The position numbers were made by a program, and so were the translations under genes. The notes beneath the pieces were generated by a model. That model was not told the DNA's origin, did no database searches, and was given only the letters and a program-made list of their open reading frames with translations. 19,527 nucleotides of DNA from positions 1-19,527 of the forward strand of contig JAEDMC010000035.1 of NCBI GenBank assembly GCA_016303225.1. Reading direction: 5' to 3'. Source of the DNA: Kiritimatiellia bacterium. Its GTDB lineage: Bacteria; Verrucomicrobiota; Kiritimatiellia; RFP12; UBA1067. Below, in pieces: positions 12,456 through 19,309 of this stretch (the stretch's first letter is position 1; each line of letters opens with the position of its first letter).

Positions 12456-13046
12456 ATGAAGATCAAAACGATACAGATGTTGGCTGTGGGATTGATTTGC
12501 AGTGCTGCTTTTGGGAACGCACACAACCTTGTGATGAGTGTGCGTCAGCCGCTTTCTGATGTCATGGATAGCTATGAGAGAAGCCGTTTGAGACCGTTTC
12601 TGTTATTAAATGAGTGGGACGAACTTAACGTTGTGACGAATCCTGCTTTTACGCGGTTGTCTCAAACGGTGACGAATTGCTGGGACGAGGTTCTGGCCGT
12701 GATGCCAGAGATTTCAACAAATCAGTCCGAGCGGTTGATCGTGATGGCTTCTGGTGTGGTTATGGGCGAGGAGAGATATCTTGCTTGCATAAGTTCGGTC
12801 GCCGACATGGTTCTCTCCAATAAGTTGACTTCCTCTGAGCTGCGGTTCTACAAGATGAGATGCAGTATATTAGATCATCGCGCTACAAGTTCTCTTGTTC
12901 GGCGTTATCAGGAACCGGCGATCTCAAATTTGATAATGAAGTTGCATGCCGCAGGTGCCTATCCTCAGGGCGTGTCAGATATTTTTAGCGGTGAAGCGAA
13001 AGAGTTTTATCTTGACGCTGTCCATGACGGACTCATTGCCCCCTGA
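12456..13046 (+). CDS. Secreted protein downstream of the amidase-like toxin, candidate immunity protein
   Basis: 196 residues from the ATG at 12456, two bases after the stop of the large gene, with AAGGAG seven bases upstream. The N-terminus is a signal peptide (MKIKTIQMLAVGLICSAAFG). The rest is mostly helical (WDEVLAVMPEISTNQSERLI, SSELRFYKMRCSILDHRATS). Tight coupling to a protein with a peptidoglycan-cleaving-type domain, together with export, is what an immunity protein protecting the periplasm would show; no immunity family is recognised, so this is inference. The frame ends right after a run of five C at 13039-13043; with one C fewer it would continue into the fragment at 13047-13420. 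Confidence 0.65.
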   Translation: MKIKTIQMLAVGLICSAAFGNAHNLVMSVRQPLSDVMDSYERSRLRPFLLLNEWDELNVVTNPAFTRLSQTVTNCWDEVLAVMPEISTNQSERLIVMASGVVMGEERYLACISSVADMVLSNKLTSSELRFYKMRCSILDHRATSSLVRRYQEPAISNLIMKLHAAGAYPQGVSDIFSGEAKEFYLDAVHDGLIAP

Positions 13047-13420
13047 AGTGACTGAAATTGCTATGGTGTCAACGAATGCAGTTGGCTATTTTGCGCAGCC
13101 AGAACATGCCGACGATTTGGATCATGGGAAGCGAGGGGCGTACGGACAATGGTCGGCCATAAATGAAGACAACACGACGGATGATTTTGTTCACTTTGGG
13201 CGTTGTGCGAAACCATGGAATGGGGGAGGAGGTTTTACGTGGCCTATCCCCAATGCTTGGCGTGTTGCGGGTGATCCATTTGCGACAAACGTGTTTACAC
13301 GCACAGACCAAAGGTTTGAGCTTGATGCAGACGGAACGGCTCGGGTCTCAAAGTTTGGCTGGACTGGCGAGCGAGGAACTAATGACACGCATCGTGTATA
13401 TGGGGGGGGCGAGCCGATGA
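13047..13420 (+). pseudogene. Orphan C-terminal protein fragment between two homopolymer runs
   Basis: In frame 1 an ordered sequence without its own good start runs from about 13047: EVTEIAMVSTNAVGYFAQPE, DDLDHGKRGAYGQWSAINED, FGRCAKPWNGGGGFTWPIPN, FELDADGTARVSKFGWTGER. It looks like the C-terminal end of a larger protein. It opens just after C5 (13039-13043) and passes through G8 (13402-13409). As it stands it reads straight into the next gene; with one G fewer it would end in TGA overlapping that gene's start as ATGA. It is either a remnant of a displaced gene, the second half of the upstream gene after slippage, or an artefact of homopolymer miscounting. The only in-frame start is ATG 13063, which lacks a ribosome site. 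Confidence 0.55.
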
Positions 13421-14139
13421 AATACAAGTGCGTAATAGTTGTAGCGCTTTCGGTCTTTGCGTGCTTTGGCGGCATTACAACGAACAGTCCGCTTTCGCTG
13501 TTGAGGAAAGGGTGGGGCAAGGGCTCAATTGTGGATTTTAGAAAGGTCGCCTATGAAAATCTCCCCTTGCTGTTTGACGAGGGTGGAACTGCTGCGGTTG
13601 AGGGCTGGTGTAATGAACTCGTTGACTATCCAGATTTTTGGAAGGAGACGGAAACAATATATTGGATGGAGGCAAAAGCATCTACACTGTCGTTTTGCGT
13701 TTACATGCAATTTTTGGGTGCTTCGACAAACAGCTGGTTTGCTGCTGCGAACTTGTTAAGTCGTTATCGCATGTTAGTTCAAGAGGCGGAATCGAATGCA
13801 AACATAAAAATCGATTTTCCCCTCGCCAAGACAGATCCGAAACGGTTTAACGAACTTCTCAACAGCAGAAAGCGGTTGAGGAAAAATGCATGGAATCTTA
13901 AATGCGTGACGACGTCATTGGCTCGCGTCGTGACTAATGAATTCCCCAAGAGTGTCCTCCCTGCATTGCCCGAACCCGAGCGGGACAAGATGATGTCGGA
14001 GGTGCTTGTGAGGGCGGGGATCGTCGATGCAGGCAAGGATTCCGCTCGGGAAGCGATAGGTCGGAGTTCATCTGGCTTCTTCGTGCTTTTGGTTGTTTTT
14101 CCTCTCGTTCTTATTGCATGTTGCGTCTACCGCCGGTAG
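13417..14139 (+). CDS. Secreted or membrane protein with C-terminal TM segment, unknown function
   Basis: 240 residues from the ATG at 13417, with a signal peptide (MKYKCVIVVALSVFACFGG), a helical middle (EGWCNELVDYPDFWKETETI, RFNELLNSRKRLRKNAWNLK) and a hydrophobic C-terminus (FFVLLVVFPLVLIACCVYRR) that should be a membrane anchor. The G-rich run at 13402-13409 lies just ahead and may serve in ribosome binding. Being exported, helical and in the same run as the gene at 12456, it is another candidate immunity or accessory gene, by inference only. It converges with the minus-strand gene at 14127 and overlaps it by 13 bases. Confidence 0.6.
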   Translation: MKYKCVIVVALSVFACFGGITTNSPLSLLRKGWGKGSIVDFRKVAYENLPLLFDEGGTAAVEGWCNELVDYPDFWKETETIYWMEAKASTLSFCVYMQFLGASTNSWFAAANLLSRYRMLVQEAESNANIKIDFPLAKTDPKRFNELLNSRKRLRKNAWNLKCVTTSLARVVTNEFPKSVLPALPEPERDKMMSEVLVRAGIVDAGKDSAREAIGRSSSGFFVLLVVFPLVLIACCVYRR

Positions 14140-14432
14140 TAGTACGCTCGCCAGCTGCTGACGCTCACGCCTCGCATTCGTGCTGAATAGGCCGAGTCGG
14201 TTCGCATCTCGCGAATGATCTGCGTGAGCGAGAGCTTGGTTTTCCTGCGTCGGCGTCGAATCTCGCTTATGACGTCGTTCCGATCCTTGCGAAGCACGGC
14301 GTTTCCATTGCCGCATAGCTTGCCGCGCTTCTGAGGCCTCTTGGCATCTTTGATGGCCTTTACCAGCTGCCGCTGGGCCTCCGCACCGAACTGGTCGATG
14401 CGGAGGCATAGTACTCTTTGCTCGTTTCTCAT
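14127..14432 (-). CDS. Small very basic protein downstream of the second large protein, unknown function
   Basis: 101 residues from the ATG at 14432, starting MRNEQRVLCLRIDQFGAEAQ. It is rich in Arg/Lys (EIRRRRRKTKLSLTQIIREM), and the C-terminal part reads like a helix-turn-helix (SLTQIIREM ... RGVSVSSWRAYYYRR). It starts 16 bases after the stop of the large gene, the place where an immunity gene would be expected, yet it has no signal peptide and looks like a cytosolic DNA- or RNA-binding protein. The ribosome site is weak. It overlaps the convergent gene's end by 13 bases. Confidence 0.55.
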   Translation of the reverse strand: MRNEQRVLCLRIDQFGAEAQRQLVKAIKDAKRPQKRGKLCGNGNAVLRKDRNDVISEIRRRRRKTKLSLTQIIREMRTDSAYSARMRGVSVSSWRAYYYRR

Positions 14433-14448
14433 CGCTTGTCTCGTGTCA

Positions 14449-17385
14449 CTACCTGTCCCCGCAATGTCCGCTGCCGTCGAGCGGGACGCTCCCGGAGAAT
14501 TGGAACACGTAAGGCGTCCCCCTGCCGTCGAGGAGCGCACGGCCCAGGGCCGTCAGCGCCTCGCCGAGCAACCCTCGGTTCCCCGCGTTGAAGTCGTAGG
14601 GATCCTCCGCGCCCGTCATCGTGCCGTGGAAGGTCCAGTTGCACTGTCCCGTGTAGGTGATCGTCCCGTCCAGCTTCACCGGTACATCGCCGACGATGAG
14701 CCGTGGCTTGCCGATCGCCGGAAAGTAATTCGTCCCGACAACGTGATAGTCGTTCGGCTCGTGGCAGCTCGACACGAAGTTCCTCACGCAATCGAACTTG
14801 ATCGGCGTCGCCGAGCTCGTATCGACCACGCTGAAGGGGAGCGTGATCGGCGATCCGTTCCCGTTGAGATAGTGCCGGATCGCTTCTGTGACGGTAATCC
14901 CGCCGCCCGATCCGAGGAGCCTCGGACGCGGAGCCATCAGCGGCGGATTCGCGTTTGGAGCCGGGCCGTTCCACGCGGACGTGTCGAGGTTGGTCATCAC
15001 CCCGTTTTCGTCCCACGCCGCGCGAAGCGTTCCCTCCGGGCCTGTCATTTCCGAGACGTTCCCTGCCGCGTCATATGCAATCGTGACGCAACCGTTCGTC
15101 CCGTCATCGACAAAGACAACCCGACCGTCGTCATCGTAGTTGATCGTCCGAATGACGACCTCTTCGCCGTTCGTCTCGATGGTGAGCTGTTGAAGCTTCC
15201 CATCCGATCCGAAGACGAAGTTCGTGCCATTGATGACTTCGACCGACTCCCCGCGCGGCGGTGGATCGAATGTGCGATTGTCTGCGACCTCCCAAACCCA
15301 TTCGCCAGACTGCCACGAGCAGCTGTATGTCCAGTCCTCGCGAATCGCACCGTCCGCATTGCGCCTCACAAGCCGAACGATCCCCAATGAATTGCCGACA
15401 TTCGTGATTTCCCACGTGTGCAACGGTAGGGCGGTCAGTCCCTGACCGCCGGAGACGGAGATGGTGACACCATTGGTTAGCGAGGCAATCACGAGATTCC
15501 GTCCGCTTGTCTCGGCTGTCGTCACCTCGACCCGCGAACTGTATCGACGCACCGAGACATTCGCATCGGGTCTCGACTCGACTTCGAAGAGCTGCGGTCT
15601 GATTCGCACCGGTCCCTCCGACTCGAACCACGCGAAGCCCAGCGTCTCGCCGCCGGAGTTCTCGCCGAGTCCGACCCTGAAGCGGATCGACCCCTGCGAA
15701 GGCCCGTCCGCGCTCATGCACGAGCAATGCGGACAGTCCCCGTCGCAGCCGCAGGGACAGTACCGCTCCGGTTCGTCGATGTCGTGGTCGCACGCCCAGA
15801 CGACATGATACGCCGTGTCCCGCCACACCTCGACGCCGCCGATTTCGACGACGCCCTCGGCCTCGTAGTCGTCGTACCAGTCGATGAACGAATCAACTGC
15901 CGCGCAACTGTCGATGCCGGAGCCGACCTCGGGCGTGCAGTCGCACCAGGTCCCGAACCAGCCCCAGTCATACGGGTAGTCGTGCGAACAGCCGTAGTGA
16001 GGCGTTCCGTAGGTGACCCACGGATCAAGGATGACGAGAAGCCAGTTTCCACCCGATCCTTCGTCATTTGGCGGTGCCATCAGCGGCCCCATCATCAGCC
16101 GTGGTCTTTGGTCCTGCGCGGTCTGCGTCCCCAGCGGGAGCCTGTACACACCTGGCTCCGTCGGAAGGGTGAAGCCGTCCCTCGCCACTTCGCCGTCGTC
16201 CGCCGGAGTGCGGCAAGGCCGGTTCGACAGGTCGAGCGAAAACGAGAAGTCGTCCGGGTCGGTGAAGACGCAATAGCGGTTCCCGTCGTTGCCTTCAATC
16301 TCCTGTCCGCCGGTAAACTCGATCCGCGGCGAATACTCCAGCAAGAACACCGGCTGCGGAGAGGCGTGCCGTCCTGTGCCGCTTGCCTTGAGTGTAATCG
16401 TGCAGCTCGTCGCCTCGGCCGACAACGGCAAGTAGAGACTGTCGCCCGTTGGCGAGGCCGTCACCGTCCCGTTCGCGCCTGTGTCGTCCGACCACTCGAT
16501 CACGGAGCCCTCAAGCGACCATTCGCTGATGGTGTCCGTGCCGCCGCAGCGCCACGGTTCGCCGCGTCCCGAAAGGAAGTACGATTTCCACCCGCCTTGT
16601 CGGTCGACTTCAAAGGTGCGCGAGTAAAGCGCGTTCGTGCCGGTGTTCGCCCAGAATGTCCACTCGTCCCACAGCATGGTCGAGCGAAGTTCGTCCGAGA
16701 CAATCTCGCAGGTTTCGTTTGATACCCCGCCGGCGATCTGAGCCAGCACCTCTATGTCCGGCACAAACCCGCTGACCGAAGTGACGCCCTCCGTGAGCGC
16801 AACCGTGTCCTCGTCCTCGCCCGTCCGAACCCGCGCCACGATGTTTGACGCCTCTGCCCCAATCGCCGAATCGTAGCGAAACGCAAAGCGTCCGTCGGCG
16901 AAGAACTCGGCCTGGACGCTCACGGGGGTGTTTGTGTCTCGGTCCAGAAGGGCATTCTGCCAGCAGACGACGGTCGAGTTGCTGGCGGTCACCGTCCACC
17001 ACGCAAGGGAGGCAAATCCCAGGTCCGCCCATCGCGCCTCCGGCACCATCCCGACCTGCCGCCCGAGCAGCGTAAACTCACGCCCGAGCGTCCACACTCG
17101 CCCGTAGGTATCGATCTCAGCCTTCTCAACCATCTCAACTCTCTCATTCGCCGCGCCTCTCCGTCGCCACTTCTCGACGACCGTCGCGCCCTCCGGCGGA
17201 TCGAAGCGCCAGTGTTCGTTGGTTTTCACGCCCAGCGTCGGCTCCGGACGGCACATCAGCCGTGGCGCACAGAGCATCATCGGCGGCGTGTTGGTCGGCG
17301 GCGGCGACGGCTTGGTCGAGCCATAGACGAAGAGATGGATCGCGCCGCACAGAACGGCGATTTGCAGAATTCGCTTAATGATCAT
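14449..17385 (-). CDS. Large membrane-anchored YD-repeat (RHS-like) protein with distinct C-terminal domain, polymorphic toxin candidate
   Basis: 978 residues from the ATG at 17385, with AAGGAGG upstream overlapping the previous stop. One TM segment (about 5-21) ends VYGSTK, as in the large protein at 9632-12454. The ectodomain is beta-rich, with a Cys cluster near residue 548 (YCPCGCDGDCPHCSCM). One or two YD/RHS-type repeats lie near residues 735-790 (TINYDDDGRVVFVDDGTNG, IAYDAAGNVSEMTGPEG). A different C-terminal domain of about 110 residues ends the protein: CNWTFHGTMTGAEDPYDFNA, then GRALLDGRGTPYVFQFSGSV. The D-x-Y-D at 928-931 and Arg937 recall the active site of colicin M-like lipid II hydrolases, but the spacing is one residue short and the catalytic His position is Asn, so this is a weak match. 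The layout fits a polymorphic toxin with an unusually short repeat region. Confidence 0.75.
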   Translation of the reverse strand: MIIKRILQIAVLCGAIHLFVYGSTKPSPPPTNTPPMMLCAPRLMCRPEPTLGVKTNEHWRFDPPEGATVVEKWRRRGAANERVEMVEKAEIDTYGRVWTLGREFTLLGRQVGMVPEARWADLGFASLAWWTVTASNSTVVCWQNALLDRDTNTPVSVQAEFFADGRFAFRYDSAIGAEASNIVARVRTGEDEDTVALTEGVTSVSGFVPDIEVLAQIAGGVSNETCEIVSDELRSTMLWDEWTFWANTGTNALYSRTFEVDRQGGWKSYFLSGRGEPWRCGGTDTISEWSLEGSVIEWSDDTGANGTVTASPTGDSLYLPLSAEATSCTITLKASGTGRHASPQPVFLLEYSPRIEFTGGQEIEGNDGNRYCVFTDPDDFSFSLDLSNRPCRTPADDGEVARDGFTLPTEPGVYRLPLGTQTAQDQRPRLMMGPLMAPPNDEGSGGNWLLVILDPWVTYGTPHYGCSHDYPYDWGWFGTWCDCTPEVGSGIDSCAAVDSFIDWYDDYEAEGVVEIGGVEVWRDTAYHVVWACDHDIDEPERYCPCGCDGDCPHCSCMSADGPSQGSIRFRVGLGENSGGETLGFAWFESEGPVRIRPQLFEVESRPDANVSVRRYSSRVEVTTAETSGRNLVIASLTNGVTISVSGGQGLTALPLHTWEITNVGNSLGIVRLVRRNADGAIREDWTYSCSWQSGEWVWEVADNRTFDPPPRGESVEVINGTNFVFGSDGKLQQLTIETNGEEVVIRTINYDDDGRVVFVDDGTNGCVTIAYDAAGNVSEMTGPEGTLRAAWDENGVMTNLDTSAWNGPAPNANPPLMAPRPRLLGSGGGITVTEAIRHYLNGNGSPITLPFSVVDTSSATPIKFDCVRNFVSSCHEPNDYHVVGTNYFPAIGKPRLIVGDVPVKLDGTITYTGQCNWTFHGTMTGAEDPYDFNAGNRGLLGEALTALGRALLDGRGTPYVFQFSGSVPLDGSGHCGDR

Positions 17386-17396
17386 CTTGCGCCTCC

Positions 17397-17933
17397 TTAC
17401 CTGATGAGAATCAGCGTTCCTGCGACCCGCGTGTAAAGGCTCACGCGCTCTTGGGCATCGTCGATTCCGCGCCGCGTCACCCTTACGAGATTCCAGTTCT
17501 GGTCGTAGAGCCACGCGGGCTTCGACTTGTGGTTGCTGACGGCGACATCGACCGATGCCGAGACGACACCGTTGGTGTCAGGTCCGCTTGTCATAAGCGG
17601 CACATCCCCAATCCCTAATCCCCGATCCCTAATCCCTCTGGCCGTCCACTCGCCGCAATCCCACGCGAGCCAAACCGCTTGCTCGTCCAGCGACAGCGCC
17701 CCGTCGCCGTCCGCATCGTGTCCGAGCGCGACCTCGACATTGTTCGAGGGCGTTCCGACGAGTCCGAGCTCAACTCGGTATTTCTTCAAAGAGGGAAGGT
17801 TCAGCGCCCATGTCACGTTGGTTGTCACCTCCGTGTCGGCGAATTGTGACGGCGCAAGCTGCGCCAGATTCTGTTGCCGTGCCATCGCCACACACGCGGC
17901 GAGACACCCGATGATTATGAGTAGTTTCTTCAT
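17397..17933 (-). CDS. Small secreted protein with EF-hand-like loop, module 2
   Basis: 178 residues with a signal peptide (MKKLLIIIGCLAACVAMA). It is homologous to the gene at 9141-9632: SQFADTEVTTNVTW, TPSNNVEVALG, a calcium-loop-like HDADGDGALSLDEQA (residues 72-86), DCGEW and WNLVRVTRRG. A 7-bp tandem repeat is read in frame after DCGEW (RGIRDRGLGIGD), at the same point where the homologue carries another repeat. It is followed after 11 bases by the large YD-repeat protein, with the ribosome site overlapping its stop, the same order as in module 1. GAGGAG lies before the start. A TATACT at 17960-17965 (minus) may be its -10. Confidence 0.75.
   Translation of the reverse strand: MKKLLIIIGCLAACVAMARQQNLAQLAPSQFADTEVTTNVTWALNLPSLKKYRVELGLVGTPSNNVEVALGHDADGDGALSLDEQAVWLAWDCGEWTARGIRDRGLGIGDVPLMTSGPDTNGVVSASVDVAVSNHKSKPAWLYDQNWNLVRVTRRGIDDAQERVSLYTRVAGTLILIR
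17604..17637. repeat. Tandem heptamer repeat (ATCCCYR) in frame inside a gene
   Basis: Five units, ATCCCCA, ATCCCTA, ATCCCCG, ATCCCTA and ATCCCT, follow without gaps (GGGATTA-like on the minus strand). They encode the RDRGLGIGD segment of the small secreted protein. Confidence 0.85.
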
Positions 17934-17970
17934 AGGTGTATTTCTCCTCTGTGTGCGTCAGTATAGAAAT

Positions 17971-18030
17971 CGAATCTTCCGGTTCCTTCCGCGAACCTTC
18001 CGGATTCCGGAAGCTTCGGGAAGATTCGGG
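17971..18030. repeat. CTTCCGG inverted repeat cluster between divergent genes
   Basis: CGAATCTTCC (17971-17980) pairs with GGAAGATTCG (18019-18028), and CTTCCGG-ATT-CCGGAAG (17997-18013) forms a perfect inner hairpin. More TTCC/GGAA units lie between. It sits in the 260-bp stretch between the divergent starts at 17933 and 18194, which otherwise holds only promoter sites. Confidence 0.7.
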
Positions 18031-18163
18031 AAGGAAGTCGGCGATATCGCGTCAAACTCTTGCCCAGGCCACCAAACTTGGTTAACTAAAAAAGTTTGAA
18101 ATGTTATTGGCTGATGCGGGCGTGCTTTTTCTCTGTCGGTTCAATAAGCGGTGCCTCAATTTT

Positions 18164-18172
18164 TGGTATAAT
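18164..18172 (+). promoter_or_regulatory. Extended -10 promoter (TGG-TATAAT) for the ATPase operon
   Basis: TTTTTGGTATAAT is a perfect extended -10, about 20 bases before the ATPase start, so the leader is only about 9-15 bases. No clear -35 is seen. Confidence 0.65.
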
Positions 18173-18193
18173 GTCACAAAATAATTAGTGGCT

Positions 18194-19309
18194 ATGGCTG
18201 GGAAAATCAATAAGATTTCGATTAGAGGGTTTAAGTCCATCCGGGATCTGGTGGATTTCGACCTTCGCGATCTGAATGTCATTGTCGGTGCCAATGGCGC
18301 GGGCAAGAGTAATTTCATTCAGATTTTCCGCATGGTTCACGCAATGGCCCTGAAGGGCTTTCAGGAGTTTGTCGTTCAGGCCGGTGGTGCGGATGCGTTT
18401 CCGTTCAATGGATTGAAGGAAACGCCGAGAATTGATGTCGGCTTTGTTTTCGGACAGAATTCGTATCGGTTTGCCCTTACTCCTACGGCAGACGAAAAGT
18501 TCGCCATCTCCGAAGACCGGCAGTATCAGGACTGTGGATGGCGAAGCTATGGTTCGGGATTGCTTGAAAGCCGTTTGCAGGACGAAAAGGATGAGCGTTC
18601 GTCGTTTTATCCCGGGGCTTCTGGCGTCGGCTATTATGTCTATGACGCCATTTCGCGGTGGACCGTCTACCATTTCCACGACACGAGCGCCACGGCTCCG
18701 ATGCGGCGTTCGGAGATTGTCGAGGACTGCGAGAAGTTGCGCAACGACGGCGGAAACATCGCGCCGTTCTTGCGTGCTCTGCGTGACGGCGACGACCAGC
18801 AGCGTGAAAGCTACAAGCGCATTGTCGAGACGATCCGGCAGGTGACGCCGTTCTTTGACGACTTCAAGCTTGACGTCGTGAAGGTTGGAGCCGCCGACAA
18901 AGTGAAGCTCTCCTGGCGGCAGAAGGGCAGCGACTATCCGTTCCAGCCCTATCATTTCTCGGATGGGTCGATTCGGTTCATCTGCCTCGCCGCGGCGCTT
19001 CTCCAGCCCCGTCCGCCGTCCACGATCATCATCGACGAGCCTGAGCTGGGGCTGCATCCGATGGCGATCTCGTTGCTGGCGGACATGGTCAAGACGGCTG
19101 CGCGGCATACGCAGGTCATCGTCGCCACGCAGTGTCCGCAGCTCATAGACCATTTCGGCGTTGAGGATCTGATCGTCGCCCGACGTTCGGATGGTGCGTC
19201 TACGTTCAACCGACTCAATCCGGAGGATTTCAAGACCTGGTTGGAGGATTACTCGCTTGGCGAGTTGTGGCAGAAGAACGTCATCAACGGAGGCCCCTCG
19301 CATGAGTAA
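18194..19309 (+). CDS. AAA_21/OLD-like ATPase of a predicted defence pair
   Basis: 371 residues from the ATG at 18194; a GTG at 18188 is an in-frame alternative and neither has a strong ribosome site. Features of the SMC/ABC-like AAA_21 family: N-terminal ISIRGFKSIRDLVDFDLRDL, Walker A GANGAGKS (32-39), an ABC-type signature FSDGSIRFICLAAALLQP, Walker B TIIIDEPELGLHP (Asp281, Glu282) with the family GLHP, and a later VIVATQCPQLID. Such ATPases pair with TOPRIM-type nucleases in OLD, Gabija and PARIS-like systems. Here the partner is the DUF4276 gene, which overlaps by 8 bases. It presumably senses phage or foreign DNA and controls the partner's activity; this is inferred from gene pairing. 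Confidence 0.85.
   Translation: MAGKINKISIRGFKSIRDLVDFDLRDLNVIVGANGAGKSNFIQIFRMVHAMALKGFQEFVVQAGGADAFPFNGLKETPRIDVGFVFGQNSYRFALTPTADEKFAISEDRQYQDCGWRSYGSGLLESRLQDEKDERSSFYPGASGVGYYVYDAISRWTVYHFHDTSATAPMRRSEIVEDCEKLRNDGGNIAPFLRALRDGDDQQRESYKRIVETIRQVTPFFDDFKLDVVKVGAADKVKLSWRQKGSDYPFQPYHFSDGSIRFICLAAALLQPRPPSTIIIDEPELGLHPMAISLLADMVKTAARHTQVIVATQCPQLIDHFGVEDLIVARRSDGASTFNRLNPEDFKTWLEDYSLGELWQKNVINGGPSHE

Noticed and set aside
14341..16722. Plus-strand open frames of 349 and 331 codons opposite the YD-repeat protein
   Set aside because: Arg/Val-rich shadows; the minus frame has a TM start, YD repeats and a good ribosome site.
18185..19303. Minus-strand open frame of 372 codons opposite the ATPase
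   Set aside because: Perfect mirror of the ATPase frame, which has Walker A and B motifs.
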